Shown piece after piece: positions 1 to 9,319 of a stretch of DNA of 64,000 bases (positions are counted from its first letter, which is position 1; every line of letters starts with the position of its first letter). Both the position numbers and the translations under genes were made by a program. Below the pieces are notes generated by a model, which was not told the DNA's origin, made no database searches, and worked only from the letters and a program-made list of their open reading frames with translations. This DNA is from Chloroflexota bacterium (GTDB taxonomy: Bacteria > Chloroflexota > Anaerolineae > Anaerolineales > Anaerolineaceae): NCBI GenBank assembly GCA_004347695.1, contig SLTK01000009.1:382328-446327 (forward strand), read 5' to 3'.

Positions 1-670
1 TAAAGTTGTCATCGACCATGAAAATATTGCGGCGCCAACCCAACTGATAGAGCGCATCCAGCTCGGCGATCAACTGCACAGCAGTCTTGGTACGCGGGCG
101 ATGCCCCAACAATGCTGTGACATTGCAGAAGTCGCAGTCGTAAGGGCAACCGCGCGAAAATTGGATTGCCATGGATTCGTACGCGGAGAACTTCAAAAGG
201 CTCCAATCAGGGAGCGGTGTGGTTTGCATGTCAGCATACTCAGCGGTGGCATAAACTCTTTTTGCCTGCCCGTTGGCGTAATCTGCCAGAAAAGGCGGCA
301 GAGTTATTTCGCCTTCGTTCAGTACAAAATAATCGATATCGTCGAACTGGTCATATTCACCGGTGAATAAGGGTCCGCCGGCTACAATGGTTTTTCCGCT
401 GCCTTTGCAGCGGTGCACCACATCGACGACGGAGGCTCGCTGGACACTCATTGCGCTGATAAACACCAGGTCAGCCCAATCGATGTCGCTTTGTCTGAGT
501 GCCTGGATATTCAGGTCCACCAACCTTTTATTCCAATTCTTCGGCAACATCGCTGCGATCGTTACCAGACCAAGCGGTGGAACCGAAGCCTTTTTAGAGA
601 TAAATTCGATAGCGTGCTTGAAGCTCCAGAAGGTTTCTGGAAATTTTGGGTAGAGCATTAGAATATTCAT
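1..670 (-). CDS. B12-binding radical SAM protein, DUF4070/HpnP-like (partial, C-terminus off the left edge)
   Basis: About 223 residues are visible from ATG at 670; the reading frame stays open to the window edge, so the protein is cut. The N-terminal stretch (MNILMLYPKFPETFWSFKHA) and the motif SVPPLGLVTIAAMLP are typical of the cobalamin-binding domain of this family. The radical SAM cluster motif CPYDCDFC follows, then PRTK and MVDDNF, all in the usual order. Relatives methylate unreactive carbons (HpnP methylates hopanoids at C-2), while others modify tetrapyrroles or are uncharacterised, so the substrate cannot be told from this fragment. It is transcribed divergently from the histidine kinase at 856. 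Confidence 0.85.
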   Translation of the reverse strand, partial: MNILMLYPKFPETFWSFKHAIEFISKKASVPPLGLVTIAAMLPKNWNKRLVDLNIQALRQSDIDWADLVFISAMSVQRASVVDVVHRCKGSGKTIVAGGPLFTGEYDQFDDIDYFVLNEGEITLPPFLADYANGQAKRVYATAEYADMQTTPLPDWSLLKFSAYESMAIQFSRGCPYDCDFCNVTALLGHRPRTKTAVQLIAELDALYQLGWRRNIFMVDDNF

Positions 671-842
671 AGTCCCATCCCGGTAATTTGATAGTTTATT
701 GCCCCTATAAAACTTAAGCCCGGCAAGGTCCGCTGAGTAGTGATCTGGGTCACAGGTGTAGTCCCATTCATGCTTTGCAGGTCATAAGAATAAATAGGAC
801 TTGCAGCCGGTTTACCTTGCTTAATCGAAGGCACCCGGGTGC

Positions 843-848
843 TATAAT
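843..848 (+). promoter_or_regulatory. Extended -10 promoter for the kinase operon, probably leaderless
   Basis: TGC-TATAAT ends 7 bases before the ATG at 856, and no Shine-Dalgarno sequence fits between them. Transcription would start at or next to the start codon. A weak -35 (TTGCTT, 817-822) lies 20 bases upstream of the -10. Confidence 0.6.
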
Positions 849-855
849 TAATCCT

Positions 856-2040
856 ATGAACCGTACCAACCCATCGATAATTCGGACAGGTGGAGATGCA
901 GACCTGGCTTTTGCTGTCGTTGTGTTGGCATCCTATTTTGCGACTTTCAGCTCGCTGCAGGAGGCCGCGCCACTCAAAATCGTCATTCTGATTGGCCTGG
1001 GAACGGCCTATTTGGCGATTGGGATATACGGTTACGCCTTTTGCGCGAGGAGTAAATCGGTTCTGCTCTCTTTGCTGTATTTTGCTGTCCAAATCATCGT
1101 GGGCGGGTTGATCGTCTTTCTGGGCAAAGGCGCTGGTTTTAACGCACTGGTGCTCATGCCGCTGGCGGGACATGCGGTGGTGCTCCTGCCGCGCCGTACA
1201 GGATATATTTCCCACATTGTAATCATGCTGGCTTATGTGGCAGCCGTGTATGCCTACAGCGGTTCTGTGGAAGTGGTATGGCAGGGTTTGCCCATTTTTA
1301 CGGCCGGTGTGGTGTTTATTGTTGTGTTTACCCAGATGGCTTTGAACGAAGAAGCCTCGCGTCGGGAAGTGGAGCGTCTGTTGAGTGAACTGACGGAGGC
1401 TAACCAAAGGCTGCGGGAGTATGCCTTGCAAGCAGAGGATCTGGCAACCGCGAAGGAGCGTAACCGTCTGGCTCGCGAGATCCATGACGGATTAGGCCAT
1501 TATTTGACGACCATCCACATGCAAATTCAAGCCGCATCTGCGGTTTCAGCCAATGATCAGAAACGAGCCAAAACAATCCTTACCAAAGCTCAAAGCTTAA
1601 CCCAGGAGGCTCTGGCGGATGTACGTCATTCCGTGGCTGCGCTACGGTCGCCCGTAGAAGGACATAAACCTTTGGCAGAAATGATCCGCGGCTTGCTGGA
1701 AGGCGCCAGGAACGCCGGAATAGAGCCGGAGTTGATCATTAGCGGGGAAGAACGTAACCTCAACCCACAGACACGCTGGACCCTCTACCGGGCAGCCCAG
1801 GAGGGTATTAGCAATGCCTGCATCCATGCGAAGGCTTCGCGCCTGTGGATTACCCTGGATTATTCCCAGACTGATTGCGTTATATTGGATGTGGAGGACA
1901 ACGGCATTGGTCCGGGCGACTACAAGGAGGGTTTTGGCCTGCTCGGTTTGAAGGAACGGGTAAGCAGTGTTGGTGGGATGGTGGAAATTGGACCATCCAA
2001 AAAAGGCGGTTTTGCATTCGACATTAAGGTGCCGGCATGA
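856..2040 (+). CDS. Membrane sensor histidine kinase, NarL/DesK type (HisKA_3)
   Basis: This is a 394-residue kinase that autophosphorylates on histidine and should pass phosphate to the regulator encoded immediately downstream. The N-terminal third is hydrophobic with several membrane spans and has no obvious extracellular sensor domain, so it may sense the membrane itself or a small ligand. A linker (about residues 170-195) leads to the HisKA_3 box with the phospho-acceptor His210 in REIHDGLGH. The C-terminal ATPase part carries QEGISNACIHAKA (N box) and DVEDNGIG (G1 box), then GFGLLGLKER. An in-frame ATG lies upstream at 775, but the TATAAT at 843 falls between the two, so 856 is the better start. 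Its stop overlaps the regulator start by 4 bases. Confidence 0.92.
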   Translation: MNRTNPSIIRTGGDADLAFAVVVLASYFATFSSLQEAAPLKIVILIGLGTAYLAIGIYGYAFCARSKSVLLSLLYFAVQIIVGGLIVFLGKGAGFNALVLMPLAGHAVVLLPRRTGYISHIVIMLAYVAAVYAYSGSVEVVWQGLPIFTAGVVFIVVFTQMALNEEASRREVERLLSELTEANQRLREYALQAEDLATAKERNRLAREIHDGLGHYLTTIHMQIQAASAVSANDQKRAKTILTKAQSLTQEALADVRHSVAALRSPVEGHKPLAEMIRGLLEGARNAGIEPELIISGEERNLNPQTRWTLYRAAQEGISNACIHAKASRLWITLDYSQTDCVILDVEDNGIGPGDYKEGFGLLGLKERVSSVGGMVEIGPSKKGGFAFDIKVPA

Positions 2041-2693
2041 ATCAAATCATCAAAGTATTACTGGTTGACGACCAGTCATTGTTCCGGGAAGGGCTGCGTA
2101 CCTTGCTGGAAGTCCAACCGGATTTCCAGGTTGTTAGCGAAGCTGCCAATGGTGAGGAAGCGTTGCGCCTGGCAGCCACAACCCAACCGGATGTCGTCTT
2201 AATGGATTTGCGCATGCCGGTGATGGACGGCGTTACCGCCACGCGTCGGATGCGCGATTTGTTTCCTAACTTACGCGTGATCGTGCTGACAACTTTCGAC
2301 GATGACGAGACTGTGTTTGACGGTTTACGCGCTGGTGCAGTTGGCTACCTCTTGAAGGATGTTACTTCTGATAAATTGTGCGAAGCCATTCGGGCGGCGT
2401 CACGCGGCGAGTATTTTATGCAGCCGTCCATTACTGCCAAAGTCATGTCCGAATTCAAACGCATGACGCGCACCCCGCGGACACAAATGGTTGAACTGGC
2501 ATCTGAGCTATCTGTCCGCGAACTGGAAGTGCTGCGGCAAGTGGCGACCGGCGCAAGCAACAAGGAAATAGCGGATATGCTGGTGATTGCCGAAGGCACG
2601 GTCAAAAATCATTTGACCAGTATATTATCCAAGTTGGAAGCCCGCGATCGAATGCAGGCGGTCTTGAAAGCTCGCGAGTACGGGATTATTTAA
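2037..2693 (+). CDS. LuxR/NarL-family response regulator
   Basis: This 218-residue DNA-binding regulator has an N-terminal receiver domain with acidic pair DD (11-12), phospho-acceptor Asp57 in VVLMDLRMP, and a conserved Lys in LLKDV. A C-terminal helix-turn-helix follows (about 158-212: LSVRELEVLRQVATGASNKEIA and EGTVKNH). The ATGA overlap with the kinase indicates translational coupling, so this is its cognate partner. The downstream membrane protein may be one of its targets or a third system component, as with LiaF-like proteins, but that is inference. Confidence 0.93.
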   Translation: MNQIIKVLLVDDQSLFREGLRTLLEVQPDFQVVSEAANGEEALRLAATTQPDVVLMDLRMPVMDGVTATRRMRDLFPNLRVIVLTTFDDDETVFDGLRAGAVGYLLKDVTSDKLCEAIRAASRGEYFMQPSITAKVMSEFKRMTRTPRTQMVELASELSVRELEVLRQVATGASNKEIADMLVIAEGTVKNHLTSILSKLEARDRMQAVLKAREYGII

Positions 2694-2718
2694 CCGCAAT
2701 AAATGATAGGCTCAACCG

Positions 2719-3573
2719 ATGGAACGCGAAACAACTGATAATCATTCAAAGAGTTCACGCCCGGGGGTTTTATACCTGATTGGCATTGTGATGGTTGCCG
2801 TGGGTATTTTAGTTCTGGCTGACCAGTATCTCAAAACCGGCTGGCTATTGCTGGCGTTTGCGCCTATTTTTGGAATATTCTTTCTGGTAGAAGCGTTGCG
2901 GATGCAGCGGTTTTCCTTCCTGGTGATTGGCGGTTTATTGCTGGGTGCTGGGCTGGGCGGCTTCGTCGGAAGGAGCTCATTATTCAGCCGTCCATTAGCC
3001 CACGATATCGGCTGGTTGTTGGTGTTTTTTGCGGCTGGTTGGGGCGCAATTGCTGTTTTGTCGCGCAAGGTGTTGGTCAAACCGGCGTGGTGGGCGCTGG
3101 TACCCGCCGGGATCATTTTTTCGACAGGTCTTGCATTTTTGCTGTCCGATCTACGCGTCATTGATTTTGTCCTTTGGGTTGTCTCGGGAACCGGAATTGT
3201 TCTCCTCGTCTGGGGTGTTTACTGGCGGCTTTTTGGGTTGATCATTCCCGGCAGCCTGATGGTTACAACCGGACCCGGGATATATCTGGCCTGGGGTGGC
3301 TCGATGGGGCTGAACCCTTTAGCCAAAACCGGCATCATGCTGGCCATTTTTGCGATCGGCTGGGCTTTGATCATTCTTTTTTCACGCGTGGTGACTTCAA
3401 AATTTGTATGGTGGCCGTTAATCCCGACCGGGATTTTAGCCATGGTAGGTTGGGGACTTTACATTAGCGGTGATCCCAAGAACGCCACGTCCTTTATTGC
3501 CAATACCGGATCCATTGGTTTGATCATATTCGGTATTTACTTGTTGCTGCTGCGAAAAGGTATTCATCGATAA
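2719..3573 (+). CDS. Polytopic membrane protein of unknown function in the two-component operon
   Basis: This 284-residue protein is made almost entirely of hydrophobic segments, roughly nine or ten membrane spans after a short charged N-terminus (MERETTDNHSKSSRPG). The segments alternate in pairs, with repeated G-W-x-LI/PTGI turns (for example LVPAGIIF and LIPTGILAM), which suggests internal duplication. I recognise no catalytic motif. It starts 25 bases after the response regulator and is probably co-transcribed. By analogy with kinase-regulator-membrane protein operons it could modulate the kinase, but the sequence does not prove this. Confidence 0.7.
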   Translation: MERETTDNHSKSSRPGVLYLIGIVMVAVGILVLADQYLKTGWLLLAFAPIFGIFFLVEALRMQRFSFLVIGGLLLGAGLGGFVGRSSLFSRPLAHDIGWLLVFFAAGWGAIAVLSRKVLVKPAWWALVPAGIIFSTGLAFLLSDLRVIDFVLWVVSGTGIVLLVWGVYWRLFGLIIPGSLMVTTGPGIYLAWGGSMGLNPLAKTGIMLAIFAIGWALIILFSRVVTSKFVWWPLIPTGILAMVGWGLYISGDPKNATSFIANTGSIGLIIFGIYLLLLRKGIHR

Positions 3574-3589
3574 TCATTCGCTTATTGAA

Positions 3590-3623
3590 TGTCATTGCAA
3601 ACCGCGAAGCGGTGAGGCAATCT
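3590..3623. repeat. Dispersed short repeat, GTCATTGC...GCAATCT family
   Basis: The sequence begins TGTCATTGC and ends GGCAATCT, with GCGAAGCGG between. A copy in the opposite orientation lies near 52327-52352 (AGATTGC...GCAATGACC). A loosely related TTGCTTCG stretch follows at about 3679. These look like REP-like non-coding repeats. Confidence 0.6.
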
Positions 3624-3753
3624 ACGTCGGCAATAACCACACCGGTGCAGTTCAAGATTGGTAGTGCCGGTATGCGAAGGTTGCTTCGTTCCTCCATGAT
3701 CACCAAAATCCTCGGCACAAGTTATAAGCCTGTTCAATTTGGCGTGCAGGGCG

Positions 3754-3759
3754 TATAAT
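3754..3759 (+). promoter_or_regulatory. Probable typA promoter (-10 TATAAT)
   Basis: TATAAT lies about 78 bases before the typA start, with a weak -35 (TTCAAT, 3733-3738). The leader holds a small hairpin, CTCGC-GTGAT-GCGAG (about 3805-3819). A long-range inverted match (AAGCCTGTT near 3727 and AACAGGCTT near 3778) brackets the -10. Confidence 0.5.
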
Positions 3760-3837
3760 CACACCTTGTCGTTTTGAAACAGGCTTTCGGGTTTGTATAT
3801 TTCTCGCGTGATGCGAGTTTAGTACAGGTAGGCATAA

Positions 3838-5694
3838 ATGATCGAACGAACGGACCTTCGCAATATTGCGATTATTGCGCATGTTGACCATGGAAAAACA
3901 ACGTTGGTGGATGGCTTGCTCCGCCAGGCGCGCGTATTTCGGGAGAACCAGGCCGTGCAAGAGCGCGTCATGGACTCGAATGACCTGGAACGCGAACGCG
4001 GCATTACCATTCTCGCCAAAAATACAGCAATCACCATCCCCGATCCGGAAACCGGGCAAATTGTAAAAATTAATATCGTGGATACCCCGGGCCACGCTGA
4101 CTTTGGCGGCGAGGTCGAGCGGGTGATGAACATGGTCGATGGGGTTCTGCTCCTGGTGGATGCAGCCGAAGGACCGATGCCGCAAACCCGCTTTGTTCTC
4201 AAAAAAGCGTTGGAGATGGGACACAAGGCTGTGGTAGTCATCAACAAAATGGACCGCAAAGACGCGGATGCTGCCAGCAGCCTGAACGCCACCTTCGATC
4301 TGTTTATTGAACTTGGCGCTACCGATGAACAAGCAGACTTTCCGGTGATTTATGCCAACGGCATTACCGGGCAGGCAGGGCTGACCGAAGAAATGGGGCC
4401 TGACCTTCAGCCGCTGTTCAATGCCATCTTACGTCAGGTGCCATGCCCGAAGGTGGATCTGAACGCGCCGCTGCAATTCCTGGTGACCAGCCTTGGATAT
4501 GATGACTACCGGGGTGTAACCAGCATTGGGCGCATTTTCGCCGGAAAAGTGCAGGCGGGACAAGCGCTGGCGCGCATGAAAATTGACGGTTCGATCGTGC
4601 CGGAACGCGCTCGCTACCTGTTTGCTTTTCAGGGGTTGCAGAAAGTGGACATTGAAGAAGCCAGTGCGGGAGACATCGTCGTAATTTCCGGCCTTGAAGG
4701 CATCGAGATTGGCGAAACATTGGCTGATCCTGAAAATCCGATTGCACTGCCGCCGATCCGTGTTGAAGAACCTACTGTGCGCATGACGTTTGGGGTCAAC
4801 ACCTCACCCTTTACCGGACGCGAAGGCAAATGGAGCACTTCCCGCAAACTGCGCGATCGCTTGCTGCTTGAGTTGCGCAACAACGTTGCACTGCGTGTAG
4901 CCGAAACTGAAGCCGCTGATACCTTTCTTGTGTCGGGCAGGGGAGAGTTGCATCTTGCCATTCTGGTTGAAACCATGCGGCGCGAAGGCTATGAATTTCA
5001 GGTATCGCGCCCTGAGGCTATTATGCGCGAGGGCGAAGATGGCGAATTGCTCGAGCCTTTCGAAGAAGTGCATATCGAGACCAGCGGCGACACCGTCGGC
5101 GTTGTGGTTGAAATGCTTGGCGCCCGGAAAGGCCAAATGGTCGACCTGATAAACAACCCGGATACAACCGTTCACTTGACCTATATCATTCCGACGCGTG
5201 GTTTGTTGGGCTTCCGCTACCAGTTCCTAACAGCAACGCGTGGTAACGGCGTGATGCACTCGATGTTCAATGGCTACCACCCGTTGGCTGGGAACCTGCC
5301 GGGCCGTAATTCGAGTTCCATTGTAGCCTGGGAAGCGGGTACAACCACTAATTTTGGCCTGAAGAACGCCGAAGAGCGCGGCGTTTTATTCCTCGGCCCC
5401 GGCGTAGAGGTTTATGAAGGCATGGTAGTTGGTGAAACCCTTCGCCCGCTGGACTTACCGGTAAATGTTTGCAAGAAAAAGCACCTGACAAACATGCGCT
5501 CTTCCAACAAGGATATCGAGGTTCGGCTGACGCCGCCGCGGCAAATGAGCCTGGACGAGGCGCTGGAATATCTGGCAGAGGATGAATTGCTCGAGATCAC
5601 CCCGATCAACTTCCGCATTCGGAAACGCATCCTGAATACCGAAGAGCGCGGGAAGCTGACGAAAAAGGCAAAAGAACTGCTGGAAGTCGAATAA
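3838..5694 (+). CDS. typA: Ribosome-associated translational GTPase TypA/BipA
   Basis: This 618-residue protein has the usual length for BipA, which binds the ribosome and assists large-subunit assembly and stress or low-temperature growth. The GTPase motifs are all visible: AHVDHGKTT (G1, residues 14-22), RERGITI (G2), [14 protein letters not shown] (G3) and INKMDR (G4). EF-G-like domains II, III and V follow, then the BipA-specific C-terminal domain ([18 protein letters not shown], later [14 protein letters not shown]). GMVVGE and the SLDEALEYL region near the end are also typical. The gene is monocistronic and meets the next gene tail to tail with one base between the stop codons. Confidence 0.97.
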   Translation: MIERTDLRNIAIIAHVDHGKTTLVDGLLRQARVFRENQAVQERVMDSNDLERERGITILAKNTAITIPDPETGQIVKINIVDTPGHADFGGEVERVMNMVDGVLLLVDAAEGPMPQTRFVLKKALEMGHKAVVVINKMDRKDADAASSLNATFDLFIELGATDEQADFPVIYANGITGQAGLTEEMGPDLQPLFNAILRQVPCPKVDLNAPLQFLVTSLGYDDYRGVTSIGRIFAGKVQAGQALARMKIDGSIVPERARYLFAFQGLQKVDIEEASAGDIVVISGLEGIEIGETLADPENPIALPPIRVEEPTVRMTFGVNTSPFTGREGKWSTSRKLRDRLLLELRNNVALRVAETEAADTFLVSGRGELHLAILVETMRREGYEFQVSRPEAIMREGEDGELLEPFEEVHIETSGDTVGVVVEMLGARKGQMVDLINNPDTTVHLTYIIPTRGLLGFRYQFLTATRGNGVMHSMFNGYHPLAGNLPGRNSSSIVAWEAGTTTNFGLKNAEERGVLFLGPGVEVYEGMVVGETLRPLDLPVNVCKKKHLTNMRSSNKDIEVRLTPPRQMSLDEALEYLAEDELLEITPINFRIRKRILNTEERGKLTKKAKELLEVE

Positions 5695-5695
5695 A

Positions 5696-6433
5696 TTATC
5701 CGTTGTGGGATTTACGCCAATTTCCCCACAGATTCGCCAGGGTTGTGTTTAGACGGGCTGCCAGCGCATCACCCCGGCTGGTAGTCACGTCATCTTCGTT
5801 TTCGAAGACCGCATAAGGAACTTTGAGCCCCTGGATCGTGATGAAACCGGGATCCAGGGCTATTAACTGTTCCCAATCAATCTCACGGTACAGCCGCTCT
5901 AATTTTTGGTCCTCAAGTCCATGCTCCAAAATGCTGTCAGGACGGTTGGGATTAAATCGTTTTCGATTTTTTCGCAGTGACTCTTGCCAGGATACATTGA
6001 CATACAAAATAGCAGCCCGGCTGGCTACCTCGGGCGTGAGGTGTTGGAAGGCGCGTCGATACCCGCCATGTTCACTGCCTCGCGAGAATTCGATCAGCGC
6101 AGTATGGCACAGGGTGTCATGTTTGCGGTCACGCAGCCATTTCGCGTGATTCAGGCATAAGCGTTCGGTTAATAGGTCCCACAGATGAACGTCGATGAAA
6201 TAACCTTCCGAATTGGTATGCAAGCGGGGATGCCCTAAACGTTCCAGGATGGCATCTTCCTCGAACCAGGTCCACAGCATTGGAAAGTCATCAAACTCTG
6301 TGATTTGCCCGACATGGTAAGTTTCTTGCCGTTGATCGGGTGGAGTCCGTTTCAAAAAATCGATGATTTCGGATTTGCCTGCACCTGGGCGAGCCAGGAT
6401 CATGAGTGTGTCGAAGCAAACTGGGGCGGCCAT
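5696..6433 (-). CDS. P-loop NTPase / kinase-like protein of unknown function
   Basis: This 245-residue protein has a Walker A motif near the N-terminus (ARPGAGKSEI) preceded by a hydrophobic strand, as in nucleoside kinases and small AAA-type ATPases. Later segments include AILYVNVSWQESLRKNRKRFNPNRPDSILEHGLED (shown as one region, not a known motif), with Arg and Lys residues like a kinase lid, and a C-terminal region ending in VFENEDDVTT. I cannot assign a substrate. It converges on typA with no room for a separate terminator, so transcription of the two may interfere. Confidence 0.6.
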   Translation of the reverse strand: MAAPVCFDTLMILARPGAGKSEIIDFLKRTPPDQRQETYHVGQITEFDDFPMLWTWFEEDAILERLGHPRLHTNSEGYFIDVHLWDLLTERLCLNHAKWLRDRKHDTLCHTALIEFSRGSEHGGYRRAFQHLTPEVASRAAILYVNVSWQESLRKNRKRFNPNRPDSILEHGLEDQKLERLYREIDWEQLIALDPGFITIQGLKVPYAVFENEDDVTTSRGDALAARLNTTLANLWGNWRKSHNG

Positions 6434-6536
6434 GATTCCTCGGAGTGGTTAGACTTAATTCTACTGGTCAATTATACTGTGTGCTGCGAGAATTATGATT
6501 TTGATACGACACTGAAACTGGCTACCTGACGCAGCT

Positions 6537-8039
6537 ATGAAAAGGCATGATCTCCTCGACATCATCGTTGTGATCCTCATCGTTATGACTACAGGAGCCT
6601 GCGGTCGAATGACCGAATCCACCGACGCTTCTCAGCCTGAGAACCCGATTATCAAAATCTCTCCTACAGCGACTGAGGTTGAAACATTAGCATCTGCGCC
6701 GACAGAAGCGGTTACGCCTATGCCGGATGGCCCTTCTGAATACCACCTGAGTTATGCCATCACTGCCCGATTGGATTACAGCCGCAAAACGGTTGAAATC
6801 GAACAGGCAATCACGATCAGTTCCCTGCCGATAGATGTACAGACGTTGGTTCTGGTAGTGGAGCCGAACCGATACCCCGATGGTTTCACGTTGAAAAGCA
6901 TCGTCGTGGATCAAGCTCCGATCGAAGAATTCACCCTGGCTGGTAATCAACTACAGTTTGAATTGCCAGAGCGCTCACCATCAGAAGCACCTCTGCTAGT
7001 GCGCTTAGAGTACGGCATTCTGCTTCCGGAAATCCCACCGCCTTCCGAAATGTATAAGCCGCAGCCTTACGGCTATACGGAGCGGCAGCTCAACCTGGTT
7101 GACTGGTATGCCTTCGTCCCACCCCTGGATGATCAGCGCCAGTGGCTCGTTCATACACCGCCCATCTTTGGCGAATCGCTGGTTTATCCTGTGGCGGACT
7201 TCACTGTGAATCTGGAAATTGCGGGCAACGACCTGCCGCTGACTGTCGCTGCCAGCGGCTCTGCGGTCCGCACGGAAAATCGGTATCAATTCACATTGCA
7301 GCAGGCGCGCACGTTCGCTATTTCCATCAGCCCGGATTACGAGGTGCTGGAGACGGAAGCCGCCGGTATCAAGATAAAAGCCTATGCTTTTCCAAACAGC
7401 CGCATCCCAAATCAGGCAGTGGTGGGGTATGCCGCCCAGGCTGCCGCTCTGTATACAGAATTGTTTGGGCCATTGTCGTATCAACAAGTCAGCATTGTGC
7501 AGGCAGACTTTTTGGATGGCATGGAGTTTGACGGGCTGTATTTCGTCAGCAAAGGGTTCTACGACCTGTATGACGGAACGGTTAACGGCTATTTGTCGCT
7601 AATAACTGTGCATGAGATGGCGCACCAGTGGTGGTTTGGGATGGTCGGGAGCGATCAGGCGCTCGAACCCTGGCTGGACGAAGGATTGGCAACATTTGCT
7701 GAGTTGCAATACCTGGAAGCCTATTTTCCCGACCAGGTTGATTGGTGGTGGGCTTACCGGGTGAATTTTTACCAGCCAGTTGGCTATATTGATCTGGCCA
7801 TCTATGACTATCCTTCTTATATCGCCTATCGGAATGCAACTTATTTGCGCTCGGCTCAATTTTTGTTTGAGCTGCGCGAGCAAGTTGAGGTAGAGATGTA
7901 TACTGCCATCATGCAGCGCTACCTGCAACAGGAGCAGCTAAAAATATCGAACGCGGAAACATTCTGGGCGATGTTTGCAGATGCGCCAGGCTATCCATTC
8001 AGTGAATTACGGGCCAAATATTTTAAGCAAATACCCTAA
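6537..8039 (+). CDS. Lipoprotein with M1-family (aminopeptidase N-like) metalloprotease domain
   Basis: The protein has 500 residues. A signal peptide ends in the lipobox TTGAC, making Cys22 the probable lipidated residue, so it sits on the outside of the membrane. A low-complexity Pro/Thr/Glu linker follows. The zinc site is complete: His359-Glu360-x-x-His363 (HEMAHQWW) and Glu382 (WLDEGLATF), the exact 18-residue spacing of M1 (gluzincin) enzymes. The substrate-recognition motif GAMEN is replaced by DGMEFDGL (about 327-333). The protein lacks the large helical domain of full-length aminopeptidase N, so it is a short form. It probably trims peptides outside the cell. Confidence 0.85.
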   Translation: MKRHDLLDIIVVILIVMTTGACGRMTESTDASQPENPIIKISPTATEVETLASAPTEAVTPMPDGPSEYHLSYAITARLDYSRKTVEIEQAITISSLPIDVQTLVLVVEPNRYPDGFTLKSIVVDQAPIEEFTLAGNQLQFELPERSPSEAPLLVRLEYGILLPEIPPPSEMYKPQPYGYTERQLNLVDWYAFVPPLDDQRQWLVHTPPIFGESLVYPVADFTVNLEIAGNDLPLTVAASGSAVRTENRYQFTLQQARTFAISISPDYEVLETEAAGIKIKAYAFPNSRIPNQAVVGYAAQAAALYTELFGPLSYQQVSIVQADFLDGMEFDGLYFVSKGFYDLYDGTVNGYLSLITVHEMAHQWWFGMVGSDQALEPWLDEGLATFAELQYLEAYFPDQVDWWWAYRVNFYQPVGYIDLAIYDYPSYIAYRNATYLRSAQFLFELREQVEVEMYTAIMQRYLQQEQLKISNAETFWAMFADAPGYPFSELRAKYFKQIP

Positions 8040-8067
8040 AACTGCGTATAGCCAAAATATTAACCAT

Positions 8068-9015
8068 TCAATTTTTCATAACAGCCATAATTACAGCCAT
8101 TCCAGCAGTCGCGTCCATTCCAGATGAGCTGCCCCATCCTAAAATCCCGCGGATGGCTGCGTCCGGCGGGAGTTCAGGATGGAGCAGGGCCTGGAAGGCT
8201 GCTCCAAGGCGTTCGTCAACTTCACCGGCAGCAGCGCATTCAACCAGGTTGGCGCTGATCAAGGTTGAGCGTTTTTTTACTGTTGCGACGATCATGGCTG
8301 AAGCCGGTTCAAAGACTGCGCGAAACCGGTAAGGGAGCATGAACAGGCCGTATGCCACTCCAAGCAAAAAATCATCCCCTGAGGGGGTGAGACCCCGGCC
8401 GCGACCGGCTAAATAATGTGTCGCAGACTGTAAAGCTGGCAAATCGTTGGTTTGAACTGCCTGGTAAACCTGATGGATATATTTTGTGGTTTCATCGCCG
8501 TCCTCCAGGCGGGGCAGGGCATCCGGGTTAATGGCCTGGAGCGCAGCCGCTACCAATTCATTTGGAGCGCTTGCCCTGGATTGGAGAACATTCAGAAAGC
8601 TCGAAATCTGGGAATGGTTTACAGCCGAACCGGGAAGGGGAATCGGACTCCAAAGATTTAACGCGGACCATTTATTTGCAGAGGAGACGCTGATAAACAA
8701 ATCCGGATTTGGAAACCTGAAACCATGCGGGCAGACTTTCCCTTCCGCCTTAATCGCGATTTGATTCAGAACAGGCGAATCCCACGGGAGGTTGACGATC
8801 AAAGGCCCTTTGAAGCGTTCCCGGGAAAGGAAGACTACGGTCCTTTCGTCGACCGAGACGAAAATGCCGCGAGAGGTTACTCCCCGGACAATAAATTCAT
8901 TTCCCTGAGCCAAAACATCAACCGCCGACTGGCCAACGGAAGTTGCAGATATAGAAATATCAGGTGCGTTTCTGCCGGTTGTTAGACAATCTATGTGAGG
9001 TTCATCAGTTGACAC
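8068..9015 (-). CDS. DUF2877 protein, AllH/YlbF-like
   Basis: This 315-residue protein shows the DUF2877 signature in the C-terminal half: GRGLTPSGDDFLLGV, then TLISANLVECAAAGE, then GWGSSSGMDATAG. In Escherichia coli and relatives, AllH (YlbF) with AllF and AllG forms oxamate carbamoyltransferase at the end of anaerobic allantoin breakdown. Neither allF nor allG is in this window. The start is GTG at 9015; no better ATG is available, and a TATAAA 9 bases upstream suggests a leaderless message. It faces away from the cyclase operon and converges on the M1 lipoprotein. The purine connection fits the hydroxylase block at 32-49 kb but is inference. Confidence 0.72.
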   Translation of the reverse strand: MSTDEPHIDCLTTGRNAPDISISATSVGQSAVDVLAQGNEFIVRGVTSRGIFVSVDERTVVFLSRERFKGPLIVNLPWDSPVLNQIAIKAEGKVCPHGFRFPNPDLFISVSSANKWSALNLWSPIPLPGSAVNHSQISSFLNVLQSRASAPNELVAAALQAINPDALPRLEDGDETTKYIHQVYQAVQTNDLPALQSATHYLAGRGRGLTPSGDDFLLGVAYGLFMLPYRFRAVFEPASAMIVATVKKRSTLISANLVECAAAGEVDERLGAAFQALLHPELPPDAAIRGILGWGSSSGMDATAGMAVIMAVMKN

Positions 9016-9319
9016 GCTCTTTATTTTATAAGATAATTTCTAAAGGTAAAGCCTTACCGACCAATTCCCTTTGTTTGTTTTGTTAAATACTTTACTGTCC
9101 AGTGACCTGAGGAATGATTTTGATGTCGCACGCCTGGTTGATGTTCTCTGTGGATTATTCCGGCTATAAACAGCCTTGTTGAGCCATACCCGGTCTCCCC
9201 TGTAACTGTCTACACAGGGGAGATTTAGTTAACCAGTCTCTACCTAATACTGGAAACCCCCGCAGAACGTCGCAGCGGATTTCAAAACATAAATTCCGTC
9301 CATTGAAAGGAGACTTAGT
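9016..9319. other. Intergenic region between divergent DUF2877 and cyclase genes
   Basis: No coding region is visible. It holds the putative promoter of the DUF2877 gene at its left end, a strong hairpin at 9194-9223, and the Shine-Dalgarno AAAGGAG just before the cyclase start. Confidence 0.5.
9194..9223 (+). promoter_or_regulatory. Perfect 10-bp stem-loop in the cyclase leader
   Basis: TCTCCCCTGT and ACAGGGGAGA form a perfect stem around a 10-base loop, about 100 bases before the cyclase start. It is followed by TTTAGTT, too weak a T-run for a confident terminator. It could be an operator or an attenuator. Confidence 0.45.

Noticed and set aside
667..1485. A 272-residue open frame on the minus strand
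   Set aside because: It lies opposite the well-supported histidine kinase, has low-complexity composition with many Gln and His, and no ribosome binding site. It is an antisense shadow.
3700..4332. A 210-residue minus-strand open frame over the start of typA
   Set aside because: typA has all GTPase motifs in the opposite direction; the frame has no motif.
9016..9319. Riboswitch in the cyclase leader
   Set aside because: Only one strong hairpin is visible and no conserved aptamer core that I recognise.
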